A stretch of 64,000 bases of DNA from Gammaproteobacteria bacterium (lineage in GTDB: Bacteria; Pseudomonadota; Gammaproteobacteria; Burkholderiales; Gallionellaceae): NCBI GenBank assembly GCA_018813765.1, contig JAHJBC010000006.1, positions 496,001 through 560,000 on the forward strand, in the 5' to 3' direction. Positions within the stretch are counted from its first letter, which is position 1, and each line of letters starts with the position of its first letter. Below are positions 53,025 to 61,464 of this stretch, in pieces. The notes under the pieces are model-generated. The model saw only the letters and a list, made by a program, of their open reading frames with translations. It did no database searches and was not told where the DNA came from. The translations under genes were made by a program, and so were the position numbers.

Positions 53025-55655
53025 ATGTTTGAAATGAATCGCAGAACATTCCTCAAGGTCAGCACCGGGGCGACCGCAGCAGCGGTCGCTGCCCCGAAGG
53101 TGCTGAACGCGATGGAGAACGAACTGGGTGGCAAGGACTTCGGCCCTGTCACCATGGCCGAACGTCAGGCCGTCCCCTTGACCTGCCACGTATGCAACAT
53201 TCAGGACGGCGCGATCGCCTATGTGGAGAACGGCCGCATCGTCAAGCTGGAAGGCAATCCTGAGCACGTTTCCACCCGCGGTCGCCTGTGCGCCAAGGGC
53301 AACTCGGGCATGTGGTACACCTACAACCCGGACCGCGTCATGTACCCGCTCAAGCGCGTCGGCGCCCGCGGCGAAGGCAAGTGGAAGCGCATCACCTGGG
53401 ACGAGGCGCTGGCCGAGGTGACTTCCAAGCTCGATGCCGCGCTCAAAAAGGATCCGAACAGTGTGATGATGAAGTACGGTCGCGACCGCACCGGCGGCGC
53501 CATCGGACGCTTCATGAAGACGCTGGGTTCCAATACGGTCGTGAACCACACCTCGGTGTGCGAATCGTCCAAGAAGATCGGCATGGAGCCCACCTGGGGG
53601 CCGGACATCGAGACCCCGGACTTCGAGAACACCAAGTACATCCTGAACTTCGGTTCCAACATCATGGAAGCGGCGTATTTCCACAACCCCTACTCGCAGC
53701 GTCTCACCGAGGGTGTGGCGGAGAATCACGCCAAGCTGGTGACCTTCGACGTGCGCTGCTCCAACACGGCAGGCCGCTCCGACGAGTGGGTCCCGGTGTT
53801 TCCCGGTACCGATGGCGCGGTTGCGCTGGCGCTCGGTCACGTGATCCTGCGCGAAGACCTGCAGGACACCGACTTCATCGACACCTGGTGCAACGTCTCC
53901 ACCGCCGAACTGAAGAAGCACTACAAGGCGTTCACGCCCGAGTGGGCTTCCAAACTGTCCGGCGTGCCGGTCGAGACCATCGAGCGCATCGCACGCGAGT
54001 TCGCGCTCACCAAGCCGGCCACGACCTACACCTATCGCGGCCCGGCCAAGCACCTGTACGGTTCCTACCAGGAGAAGGCCACCATGATGCTGTCCATCAT
54101 GACCGGCAACGTGGAAAAACGCGGCGGCTACTGCCTGCCGCGCGGCATGGGCTACGATCAACCCAGCCCGCAGCCGCCCGGCGGCGCCAAGCCTTCCTAC
54201 CTGTCGGGCCCGTCCGAGTACCCGCTGGCAGGCCACAAGGTCAGCCACATGACCCCGCTGTGGATCGCCGAAGGCAAGCAGAAGATCAACGTGTACTTCA
54301 CCTACATGGACAACTCGGTCTACACCAACCCGGGCGCCCAGGCACTGTGGGGCAAGCTGTACACCGACGAGAAACTGCTGCCGTACATCGTCTCGATCAG
54401 CACAGTGATCGGCGAGGAGACTGCATTGGCCGACATCATCCTGCCGGACTGCATGTACCTCGAGCGTTGGGAACCGGAATCCATGCCCAATTCGCTGTGG
54501 CCATGGCTCGGCATCCGCCAGCCGGTGATCAAGCCGCTGGGCGAGACGCGCGAGACCCGCATCATCCTGCGCGACATCATCCACAAGCTGGATCCGAACG
54601 GCAAACGCGGCATGAAGCAATACTGGAACTTCAAGGATGGCGAAGACTACATGCGCCAGCAGTTCGACAACATCCCCGGCCTCAAGCAAGCGGGTGGCGT
54701 CGAATTCCTCAAGAAGCACGGCGTCTGGCCGATCTACGGCAAGCTCAATCCCAGGACCGGCAAGATTTCCGACAATACCGGTCGCGAGATCCAGGCTGAA
54801 TTCGGCCTGTACATGAAGGAGCTGTCCGCGGCCGACATGGCGGGGGCGTCGGTCGACGGCCACGGCACCATCCACAAGAACGGCAAGGCCATCGGCGTGC
54901 GCCGTAAGGGCAAGAACTATGTCGGCTTCGGCACCGGTGACCGCCTGATCAACATCCGCGTGGACGAGTGGGCGAAGTACGGCTTCAACCCGATGCCGAC
55001 CTTCAAGCAGATCCCCTGGCACAAGGACATGAAGGACGACGAACTGGTGATGACCACGTACAAGTACAACGTGCACGTGCAATCGCGTACCGCGTCCGTC
55101 AAGTGGCTGGCCGAGATCGTGCACGCCAACCCGGCGCTGATGAACGCCGACACGGCTGCAAAGATCGGCGTCAAGACCGGCGATCTGGTACGTGTCGAGT
55201 CCAAGGTGGGCCACCTGGTCACCAAGGTCGAAGTCACCGAGGGTATCCATCCCAAGACGGTGGCGATATCGACCGGTTGCGGTCACTGGGAGTATGGCCG
55301 CCTGTCCACGCTGAACCTCAAGAGCGGACCGGAATTCGGCGGTACCGAAGATGCCGACCTGAAGAACGTGTGGTGGGAAGACAAGGGCGTGCATCCGAAC
55401 GCCATCATCCCCTGCGTGGTCGATCCGATCGGCGGCTCGCAAGGCTGGTATGACACCGTGGTCAAGGTGACCAAGGCCGGCCCGGACGACAAGTACGGTG
55501 ACGTCGTTGCAAGCTACGAAAAACACCTCGAAGCTGCGAAGGAGACCATGCGCTACGCCTACACCGGCGACCTGCATCGCAAGATGCACCCGGAGATGGC
55601 ATCGTGGGGCGGTCCCGCTTCCGTCAAGGGTGGCGGCGGTGGCGGTCACCATTAA
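53025..55655 (+). CDS. Periplasmic molybdopterin oxidoreductase catalytic subunit, unassigned PsrA/PhsA/ArrA-like clade
   Basis: 876 residues with a Tat leader (MNRRTFLKVSTGA). The N-terminal cluster site reads C54-x2-C57-x3-D61-x27-C89, so Asp replaces the third Cys. The probable Mo ligand is C179 in NHTSVCESSKKIG. Later motifs (TFDVRCSNTAGRSDEWVPVFPGTDGA, TGNVEKRGGYCLP) are typical of the polysulfide/thiosulfate/arsenate reductase branch. Gene order B-C-A, Tat export and the PhnD-kinase-NtrC sensor fit an oxyanion enzyme, but substrate and direction cannot be read from sequence. Gly/His-rich tail. Confidence 0.85.
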   Translation: MFEMNRRTFLKVSTGATAAAVAAPKVLNAMENELGGKDFGPVTMAERQAVPLTCHVCNIQDGAIAYVENGRIVKLEGNPEHVSTRGRLCAKGNSGMWYTYNPDRVMYPLKRVGARGEGKWKRITWDEALAEVTSKLDAALKKDPNSVMMKYGRDRTGGAIGRFMKTLGSNTVVNHTSVCESSKKIGMEPTWGPDIETPDFENTKYILNFGSNIMEAAYFHNPYSQRLTEGVAENHAKLVTFDVRCSNTAGRSDEWVPVFPGTDGAVALALGHVILREDLQDTDFIDTWCNVSTAELKKHYKAFTPEWASKLSGVPVETIERIAREFALTKPATTYTYRGPAKHLYGSYQEKATMMLSIMTGNVEKRGGYCLPRGMGYDQPSPQPPGGAKPSYLSGPSEYPLAGHKVSHMTPLWIAEGKQKINVYFTYMDNSVYTNPGAQALWGKLYTDEKLLPYIVSISTVIGEETALADIILPDCMYLERWEPESMPNSLWPWLGIRQPVIKPLGETRETRIILRDIIHKLDPNGKRGMKQYWNFKDGEDYMRQQFDNIPGLKQAGGVEFLKKHGVWPIYGKLNPRTGKISDNTGREIQAEFGLYMKELSAADMAGASVDGHGTIHKNGKAIGVRRKGKNYVGFGTGDRLINIRVDEWAKYGFNPMPTFKQIPWHKDMKDDELVMTTYKYNVHVQSRTASVKWLAEIVHANPALMNADTAAKIGVKTGDLVRVESKVGHLVTKVEVTEGIHPKTVAISTGCGHWEYGRLSTLNLKSGPEFGGTEDADLKNVWWEDKGVHPNAIIPCVVDPIGGSQGWYDTVVKVTKAGPDDKYGDVVASYEKHLEAAKETMRYAYTGDLHRKMHPEMASWGGPASVKGGGGGGHH

Positions 55656-55740
55656 AGATCCGTCCATCCGGTGCAGAATACCTCCGCGCCGGATGGGAGG
55701 GTGTGCAGCAGCAGTAGCAATCAGAGCGATGTAGTACAGT

Positions 55741-55784
55741 TGCAGCCCGACGCGATCCTCCTCAAGCCGGGCTGCATTTTTTTT
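55741..55784 (+). terminator. Terminator just upstream of the chaperone gene
   Basis: 9-bp stem TGCAGCCCG / CGGGCTGCA followed by eight T. It lies between the structural genes and the TorD-like gene; the ATG is only 13 bases after the T run. Partial termination would make less chaperone than enzyme. Confidence 0.8.
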
Positions 55785-55796
55785 GAAAGGAAGCAA

Positions 55797-56657
55797 ATGA
55801 CTGCCGTGCTGCGTAGCGCCGAGAGCGCCGAAATGGAATTGACCAATGAAGAGCTGGTGGCCGAATGCAAGGCCAGGGCCAATGTCTATCGCCTGCTCGC
55901 CGGGGTATTCCTCGAAGAGCCGACGGCGGCATATCTGAACGCCCTGCGCTCGGACGAGGGCATGGCCATGCTGCAGGAAATGGGCGCCGCATTCGGCGAG
56001 GACTTCACCGCGATGCCGCTGCCGCAATTGCAGGATGCGCTGGCAATCGAATATGCGGCACTGTTCGTTGTCTCGGGCGGATGCCCGGCGATCGAATCGG
56101 TCAGGCTGCACGGGCGATTGCAGCAACAACCCTATTTCGAAGTGCGCGAGATATACCAGAAGGCGGGATTCAAGGTGGTGGGTGCGCGCTTCGCGATCTA
56201 CGACGACCAGCTCGGTGCACAACTCAGCTTTGTCGCGGAGTTGCTGGAGCGCGCCGCGGCCGCGCTGGGTTCGGGCGACCGGGTAGGATACGAGCGCCTC
56301 ACCAAGGAGATCAAGCGTTTCTGGGCATTGCATCCGGGCAAGTGGGTGCGCGGCTATGCCACCCTGCTGGAGCGCGCCGCCGAGCATTCCTTCTTCCGCG
56401 AGATGGCGAAGTTGCTGGGCGGTTTCGCGCAGTGGGAACTCGACCTGCTCGGTGTGAGGGTGGAAGATCTCGACGGCGGCAAACTCAAGGTGCCCAAGAG
56501 CGAGATCGAGTATGAGTACGACCCCGCCGAACCCGTGTGCAACGCCTGCGACAAGGGGCGCGAGTCCGGCAACAAGGCGGATGAAGAGTTCAGCAATATC
56601 GACATCTCGCGCATCCAGGACAGACTCGCTGGACAACAAACGGAACGCAAGGGATAA
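55797..56657 (+). CDS. TorD/DmsD-family molybdoenzyme chaperone
   Basis: 286 residues, all-helical, with family-like segments (ARANVYRLLAGVFLEEPT, EYAALFVVSGG, ERAAEHSFFREMAKLLGGFAQWEL). Binds the Tat leader of the Mo subunit and holds it for cofactor insertion. It is longer than usual, with a C-terminal extension containing CNAC and acidic residues. GAAAGGAAG RBS lies inside the base of the terminator region. Confidence 0.85.
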   Translation: MTAVLRSAESAEMELTNEELVAECKARANVYRLLAGVFLEEPTAAYLNALRSDEGMAMLQEMGAAFGEDFTAMPLPQLQDALAIEYAALFVVSGGCPAIESVRLHGRLQQQPYFEVREIYQKAGFKVVGARFAIYDDQLGAQLSFVAELLERAAAALGSGDRVGYERLTKEIKRFWALHPGKWVRGYATLLERAAEHSFFREMAKLLGGFAQWELDLLGVRVEDLDGGKLKVPKSEIEYEYDPAEPVCNACDKGRESGNKADEEFSNIDISRIQDRLAGQQTERKG

Positions 56658-56659
56658 AC

Positions 56660-57055
56660 ATGCAATACCTGTGGGACTGGGACGAACTTGAGCATCATTG
56701 GGACAGCAACGATTTTGGCGCGGTACACGACTGGCTGAACGAGCGCTGGGCGCAGATCGTCAAGACCAGTCCGGGCGGCGACAAGGATGCGGACGCGCGT
56801 TTCATGCAGGGGCTGGCCTATGCCGCACTGGCGCTGTATTTCACCCAGGATCACAACCAGGAGAGCGCACGCCTGTTCCTCGACGATGCGCTCATGGTGC
56901 TGCCGCAGTACAAACCCAGCCATATGGGCGTCATGGTTGAGCCTGTACTCGAGACCCTGCATACTTTGCGCCCTGCCATTGCGCACCTCGGGCCGGACGC
57001 CGAATGTCCCTTCCAGCCTTTCGTGTACAACAAACTGATGTTCGAACAGGGTTGA
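56660..57055 (+). CDS. Unknown helical protein in the molybdoenzyme operon
   Basis: 131 residues (MQYLWDWDELEHHWDSNDFG), Trp- and acid-rich, possibly with TPR-like helices (DARFMQGLAYAALALYFTQDHNQESARLFLDDAL). 2 bp after the chaperone and 4 bp before the next gene, so tightly coupled. No family recognised. Confidence 0.65.
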   Translation: MQYLWDWDELEHHWDSNDFGAVHDWLNERWAQIVKTSPGGDKDADARFMQGLAYAALALYFTQDHNQESARLFLDDALMVLPQYKPSHMGVMVEPVLETLHTLRPAIAHLGPDAECPFQPFVYNKLMFEQG

Positions 57056-57059
57056 TCCA

Positions 57060-57797
57060 GTGAAAAAGATTTCGAATTTGAAGCTCGCCCGCTGGGCAGG
57101 CGCCGACGGCGTGCCGGAGGGTTGCGCGCGTTTCATGCGCGACGGCGACGATCTGCCGGAATCGCTGGCCGGCATCAATGTGCTCATGGGAGACGACGAC
57201 GAGGCCTATGCCGCCAACTTGCTGGCGCGCGGCGCGGAGCGGGTGCTGCTGGGCGAACTCGCGTTGCGCGACAGCGGCGCGGTGCAGCGTTTGTCCGAAC
57301 AATACGGAAGCGAACACATCGGCGTCTGGCTGGCAGCAGTGAAGAGCGGCAACAGCTGGGCGATGGCCGACGAGGCGCCGAACGCGGGCTTCAAATGCAT
57401 GTATCCCTCGCGCGCCGTTCCCGGCTGGGAGATGCTGGATGGCGCGGGCGCGACCACCAGCACCGACAGCGAGTGGTGGCTGCAGCAGATGTTCGAACTT
57501 GGCGCGACGATGGCGCTGGTCTGCATGGACATCCACGACGACGATCTCAACATCTGCGCCGGACTGAACATCGCACACGAAGGAAAGATATGGTTCACCC
57601 CGTTGCGCGAGCCGGATATCGACCTCGAGCCCTGGGTGCGCTGGGGCAAGGTGCGGCAGTTGCTGCTGCCCGAGCCGAATAACCGCGACGAGGCCGAGAT
57701 GGCCAGAATCGCGGAAGCGGCGATGGTCCTGGCGGAAGCGGGCGACGAGGAGGCGGTAACCGCCACGAGCCTCGAGGCCGAACCGATACAGGCATGA
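57060..57797 (+). CDS. Unknown protein with a possible HisA/HisF-like TIM-barrel element
   Basis: 245 residues with a GTG start and RBS in the preceding stop region. The stretch ARGAERVLLGELALRDSGAVQ recalls phosphate-binding loops of HisA/HisF barrels, but the protein is not a histidine enzyme by other motifs and has no his genes nearby. A Trp-rich middle (SEWWLQQMFELGATMALVCMD) and acidic tail follow. Likely a dedicated accessory factor; function unknown. Confidence 0.55.
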   Translation: MKKISNLKLARWAGADGVPEGCARFMRDGDDLPESLAGINVLMGDDDEAYAANLLARGAERVLLGELALRDSGAVQRLSEQYGSEHIGVWLAAVKSGNSWAMADEAPNAGFKCMYPSRAVPGWEMLDGAGATTSTDSEWWLQQMFELGATMALVCMDIHDDDLNICAGLNIAHEGKIWFTPLREPDIDLEPWVRWGKVRQLLLPEPNNRDEAEMARIAEAAMVLAEAGDEEAVTATSLEAEPIQA

Positions 57798-58291
57798 TCA
57801 AGATGACTGACTTTGATATCCGCACCCTGCTGCAACGCGCGTTGCGTCATGTGGCGCTGGTCCTGCTGATATTGCCTGTCCCCGTTTTCGCGGACGAAGG
57901 CATGCTGCTGGATGCGCCCATGCTCGCAGCGAAACTCGGACACAGCGCCGAGTTCCAGTTGCTGGACGCACGCAGTACCGAGGCGCAACGCAGCATGCCG
58001 CTCGCCTTCGCGACCCGCTATCAGCCGCTGATGGCGGTGAAGAAGGGGATGGTCTACGTTGTCGCCGACAACGACGCAGCCGCGCTGGAGATCGCCGGGA
58101 GTATCCCGGCGGAGGGGCGCAGCGTGTTCGCCGTGAAAGGCGGAGCCGAAGCCTGGAAAGCGGCGGTGGCGAAAACCCCCTCGGTATCCGCCATGCCGGA
58201 CCGTTTCGTGGTCCCCAAGAACACTTGCGAGCCGGGCAAGACGGTCGTGAAGCTGAAGAGCAACAAGGTGCTGCAGCAGGAAAAGAAATAG
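57794..58291 (+). CDS. Exported rhodanese-like protein lacking the catalytic Cys
   Basis: 165 residues with a signal peptide (LVLLILPVPVFA). Rhodanese fold hints: FQLLDARSTEAQ at the start and VFAVKGGAEAWKAA at the end. The active-site loop position reads VYVVADNDAA with no Cys. The only Cys is in KNTCEPGKTV near the C-terminus. It may bind rather than transfer sulfur. ATGA overlap with the previous gene. Confidence 0.65.
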   Translation: MIKMTDFDIRTLLQRALRHVALVLLILPVPVFADEGMLLDAPMLAAKLGHSAEFQLLDARSTEAQRSMPLAFATRYQPLMAVKKGMVYVVADNDAAALEIAGSIPAEGRSVFAVKGGAEAWKAAVAKTPSVSAMPDRFVVPKNTCEPGKTVVKLKSNKVLQQEKK

Positions 58292-58297
58292 CCAGTC

Positions 58298-59386
58298 ATG
58301 CTGACCGTTCCCAACTTTCGCGCGGAGCGTTGCGTCCGCTACCGCTACGCCTACAGCGAATGCAGCCGTTGCGCGGAGGCTTGTCCGCATGGCGCGGTGC
58401 GGCTGTTCGACGCGGGGGTCGAGTTGCTCGCTGAAAGTTGCCAGGGTTGCGCGCTGTGCGTCGCAGTCTGTCCCACCGATGCGCTGCTCGAAAAAAGCGT
58501 TTCTTCCGATACCCTGCTGAAATCCGCCGGCGACAGCAAACGATATACCGTCTCCTGTGCGCCTTCCGGCGCGCGCGGCGATACCGTGGTTCCCTGTCTG
58601 GGGGCGATCAATGCCGTGACCTTGGCCGGCTTCGCCCGGCGCGGCATCGAACTGCACCTGGCCGGCAGCGGGCACTGCGGCGTATGCGCACATGGCGCAA
58701 CGGGGCAGGTCATGTTCCTCTCCAACCTGGAGGCGCGTGAAGCGCTGGGTGCGGTCGAACTTGCGGGAGGGACGGAAACGGAATGGGCCCGACTCGTCAT
58801 GGACGAGGCGGCTGCGGGCGAAGTCGGGAATGGGATCGCGGCATCGCGGCGGCAGTTGTTCCGCCGCATGGTCGGGCAAGGTCTCGATGTGGTGTCTGGT
58901 GCCGACGAGGTACCGCCGCCGCCGCTCAAGGCGATCCGTGCCGCGGCCCCCTTTCTGCCCGAGCGCAAGGAATTGCTGAATGCGATCTTCGATGAAAATG
59001 CGGAACCGCTACGCGCGATGCGCCATGCCGCCATTCCGGCAGAGAACTGGGTGGTTGAGCAGGGTTGCACCAATTGCGAAGCCTGTGTCAGAGTCTGTCC
59101 CACCGGCGCGATGCAACTGCTGGAAGACAACGAGGCATGGCGTCTGGTGCTGCTCGCCGAGCGCTGTGTCGCCTGCGATGTCTGCGTCGAGGTCTGCCAG
59201 CCCAAGGTGCTGCGGCAGCGCGATGCCGACTCAGTGGTGGTGAACAAGCAGAAGGGCAGGTTGCTGCGCAGCATCCCGCGCAAACGCTGCACGAGCTGCG
59301 ACCGGTTGTTCGTGACCGAGAACGACGCGTCGATCTGCCAGATTTGCAGTAGTGACGACGAAGACTTCGCGCACATATTCGGTTAG
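58298..59386 (+). CDS. Multi-cluster ferredoxin protein of the molybdoenzyme operon
   Basis: 362 residues. Cysteine groups: CSRCAEACP and CQGCALCVAVCP at the N-terminus, a central CGVCAHG, then CTNCEACVRVCP and CVACDVCVEVCQP, and a C-terminal CTSC...CQIC pair that looks like a zinc ribbon. That suggests four [4Fe-4S] clusters and a metal site. No signal peptide, so cytoplasmic. It may mature the enzyme or shuttle electrons. Confidence 0.78.
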   Translation: MLTVPNFRAERCVRYRYAYSECSRCAEACPHGAVRLFDAGVELLAESCQGCALCVAVCPTDALLEKSVSSDTLLKSAGDSKRYTVSCAPSGARGDTVVPCLGAINAVTLAGFARRGIELHLAGSGHCGVCAHGATGQVMFLSNLEAREALGAVELAGGTETEWARLVMDEAAAGEVGNGIAASRRQLFRRMVGQGLDVVSGADEVPPPPLKAIRAAAPFLPERKELLNAIFDENAEPLRAMRHAAIPAENWVVEQGCTNCEACVRVCPTGAMQLLEDNEAWRLVLLAERCVACDVCVEVCQPKVLRQRDADSVVVNKQKGRLLRSIPRKRCTSCDRLFVTENDASICQICSSDDEDFAHIFG

Positions 59387-59405
59387 CAAGAGAAAAGGGG
59401 GAAAT

Positions 59406-59807
59406 ATGGAATGGGAATTCACCGCCGCAGAAGTGGTCCGGGGCGAAGTCGATTACGGTCTGGCGGAGTTCCGTGCCGACCTGCTGAAAGAGGTCGAGCA
59501 GAACATGGGCGGCATGGAAGGTGTGGCGCCGGAGCGAATCTTCGAGGTCATCTATGACCTGTGCTACTGGTGTGCCACCGGCAACGAGTACGACGAATTT
59601 TTATCCGGTCTCGATCAGGACTCGTTCTTGCCGGCGTTCCTGGGCACCATCCGCGCACACCTCGAACCCAACATCGAGATGCTGGGCGCAATATTGCAAA
59701 GCCTGATCATGGAGCGCGTGGAAGGCAAGAACATCCCGCTGGAAGAAGCGCTCAAGCAGGTGGACGAGCTGAACCGCCAAGTCGTGGCCAAGCGGGTTTT
59801 GAATTAG
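59406..59807 (+). CDS. Unknown protein ending the molybdoenzyme operon
   Basis: 133 residues (MEWEFTAAEVVRGEVDYGLAEF), acidic and helical, with CYWC near residue 58. GGGGGAA precedes the ATG. Probably a small cytoplasmic accessory protein; no family recognised. 40 bp before moaC. Confidence 0.62.
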   Translation: MEWEFTAAEVVRGEVDYGLAEFRADLLKEVEQNMGGMEGVAPERIFEVIYDLCYWCATGNEYDEFLSGLDQDSFLPAFLGTIRAHLEPNIEMLGAILQSLIMERVEGKNIPLEEALKQVDELNRQVVAKRVLN

Positions 59808-59847
59808 AATCCCGGCGTGAACGTTTCTACAGGACGCCAGTTGTTTA

Positions 59848-60348
59848 ATGAGTGATTTAACCCATTTTTCCGATTCCGGCCGTGCGCGCATGGTGGATGT
59901 CTCGGCCAAGGCGGGCACCGTGCGCGTGGCCATCGCCAGCGGCGTGATCCGCATGCAGCCGGTTACGCTGGAGCGCATCCGTGCCGGGAAGATCGCCAAG
60001 GGCGATGTGCTGACCGTGGCCGATGTCGGCGCGGTGATGGCGGCCAAGCGCACGCCGGACATCATTCCCATGTGCCATCCCGTCATGCTGACCGCGGTCG
60101 AGGTGGAATTCGAAGAGATCAACGAGGCTGATGCCGAGGGTTGTGTCGGCATCCGGGTCATGGCCTCCGCCACCTGTACCGGGCAGACCGGCGTGGAGAT
60201 GGAAGCGCTGACCGCCGCCAATGTGGCGCTGCTCACTATCTACGACATGTGCAAGGCGATGGACCGCGGCATGCGCATCGAGAATGTGCAACTGGAAGAG
60301 AAACGCGGCGGCAAGAGCGGCGTGTGGAAACGCGGGGAGAGCAAATGA
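59848..60348 (+). CDS. moaC: MoaC, cyclic pyranopterin monophosphate synthase
   Basis: 166 residues. Signature residues [26 protein letters not shown] and [26 protein letters not shown] are all present. It completes the step begun by MoaA. The stop overlaps moaD by 4 bp. Confidence 0.95.
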   Translation: MSDLTHFSDSGRARMVDVSAKAGTVRVAIASGVIRMQPVTLERIRAGKIAKGDVLTVADVGAVMAAKRTPDIIPMCHPVMLTAVEVEFEEINEADAEGCVGIRVMASATCTGQTGVEMEALTAANVALLTIYDMCKAMDRGMRIENVQLEEKRGGKSGVWKRGESK

Positions 60349-60584
60349 TCAAGGTGCTGTTCTTCGGTCCGGTCGCCGACCGCGTGCAGACGCGCGAGAT
60401 GCAGGTCGAATTCGCTCCCGGCATGACCCTGCACGACGTCATCGCCCATATCGGCATGCAGTATCCGGGTGCGTTCAGCATCGTCAGTTTTATCGCCGTC
60501 AACCAGCAACAGGTGCATGACAAGCAGACGGTGTTGCATGACAACGACGAGATCGCCTTTATGGCGAAATTTTCCGGTGGTTAG
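60345..60584 (+). CDS. moaD: MoaD, small subunit of molybdopterin synthase
   Basis: 79 residues, ubiquitin-like fold ending FSGG, the C-terminal Gly-Gly that is adenylated by MoeB and carries the thiocarboxylate sulfur. ATGA overlap with moaC. Confidence 0.93.
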   Translation: MIKVLFFGPVADRVQTREMQVEFAPGMTLHDVIAHIGMQYPGAFSIVSFIAVNQQQVHDKQTVLHDNDEIAFMAKFSGG

Positions 60585-60609
60585 GATGATTCCCGACAAC
60601 CGGCAATTC

Positions 60610-60735
60610 CGTCATTCCGGCGAAGGCCGGAATCCAGATAGTCAAAAGAAATCCTGCGCAGCAGGATACAACCATGGCTTGTCCGCTTCGCGGGCTGTTT
60701 GTTTTTGCTGGATTCCGGCCTGCGCCGGAATGACG
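60610..60735. repeat. 126-bp MITE-like element with 28-bp terminal inverted repeats
   Basis: The left end (cgtcattccggcgaaggccg...) and right end are 28-base reverse complements with one mismatch. The repeat type is common in proteobacterial genomes. It splits moaD from moaE. The centre has no ORF. Confidence 0.8.
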
Positions 60736-60746
60736 ATGGAGGTTAA

Positions 60747-61172
60747 ATGAGCGAGCCAGTCCGTATTCAGGAAGCAGACTTCTCCCAGGACGAGGAGATC
60801 GCCGCGCTCAAGGTATCTTCAAAAAGCATCGGCGGCATCGCCACCTTCCTCGGTTGCGCGCGCGATTTCTCCGAAGGGCGCGACGTTTCCGAGATCAGCT
60901 TTGAGGCCTACGGCAGCATGGCACTGGCCGAGATGCAGAAACTGCGCAGTGAGGCCATCGACAGATTCGGTCTGCTCGATGCACGTATCGTGCACCGTGT
61001 CACCACCGTGCGCGCGGGCGACAACATCGTGTTTATCGCCGCCGCGGCCGAACATCGTGCCGCCGCATTCGACGGTTGCCGCTGGATGATCGACGAACTG
61101 AAACAGCGCGTGCCGATCTGGAAAAAAGAGATCACCCCGCAGGGCGAGTCGTGGGTTACGCCCCACCCCTGA
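60747..61172 (+). CDS. moaE: MoaE, large subunit of molybdopterin synthase
   Basis: 141 residues with GGIATFLGCARDFSEGRDV, SFEAYGSMALAEM, HRVTTVRAGDNIVFIAAAAEHR and the catalytic Lys in PIWKKE. Receives sulfur from MoaD. RBS GGAGG ends 3 bp after the MITE-like element, so the element may influence its expression. Confidence 0.95.
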   Translation: MSEPVRIQEADFSQDEEIAALKVSSKSIGGIATFLGCARDFSEGRDVSEISFEAYGSMALAEMQKLRSEAIDRFGLLDARIVHRVTTVRAGDNIVFIAAAAEHRAAAFDGCRWMIDELKQRVPIWKKEITPQGESWVTPHP

Positions 61173-61202
61173 TTTGGATGCATCAGGAGCAGGGCGGTGA
61201 AA

Positions 61203-61313
61203 TCAGACGGTCGTACCAAATGATGAAAGTGCAGGCAGGACTATGATCAACGAGATGAAGGCTGCGATACTCCAGCGCACCAGCGCGAATGTGCTTTCAT
61301 ATATTTTTTTCAT
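61203..61313 (-). CDS. 36-residue single-span membrane peptide
   Basis: Small gene on the minus strand between moaE and mobB: MKKIYESTFALVRW, then a hydrophobic span of about 16 residues (SIAAFISLIIVLPALS) and a short tail. A strong RBS AAGGAG (complement at 61321-61326) lies 7 bp before the ATG. Its size and layout suit a small inner-membrane peptide. No homologue recognised; the flanks 61173-61464 hold nothing else. Confidence 0.55.
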   Translation of the reverse strand: MKKIYESTFALVRWSIAAFISLIIVLPALSSFGTTV

Positions 61314-61464
61314 TTTGTGTCTCCTTAACGATTGCACTGCGAGGGTTGCAGGATACAAAGGCACTATTAAGTCTTGCTTAACCCCGCAAGGCCGGATCCA
61401 TCACTGCTCTGGTGTGTGATGGCAAGCGTTCGCCGGACTATTGTTCACTCATGATCATCAGCCT

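Noticed and set aside
51438-55655. Calling the molybdoenzyme ArxBCA or SoeABC
   Set aside because: SoeA lacks a Tat leader, and arsenite oxidase-type residues cannot be confirmed by eye; the Asp at the cluster site also argues for caution.
52977-56639. Very long open frame on the minus strand opposite the molybdoenzyme genes
   Set aside because: It is an artefact of high-GC codon bias in the real plus-strand genes; its translation is low-complexity and has no recognisable domain.
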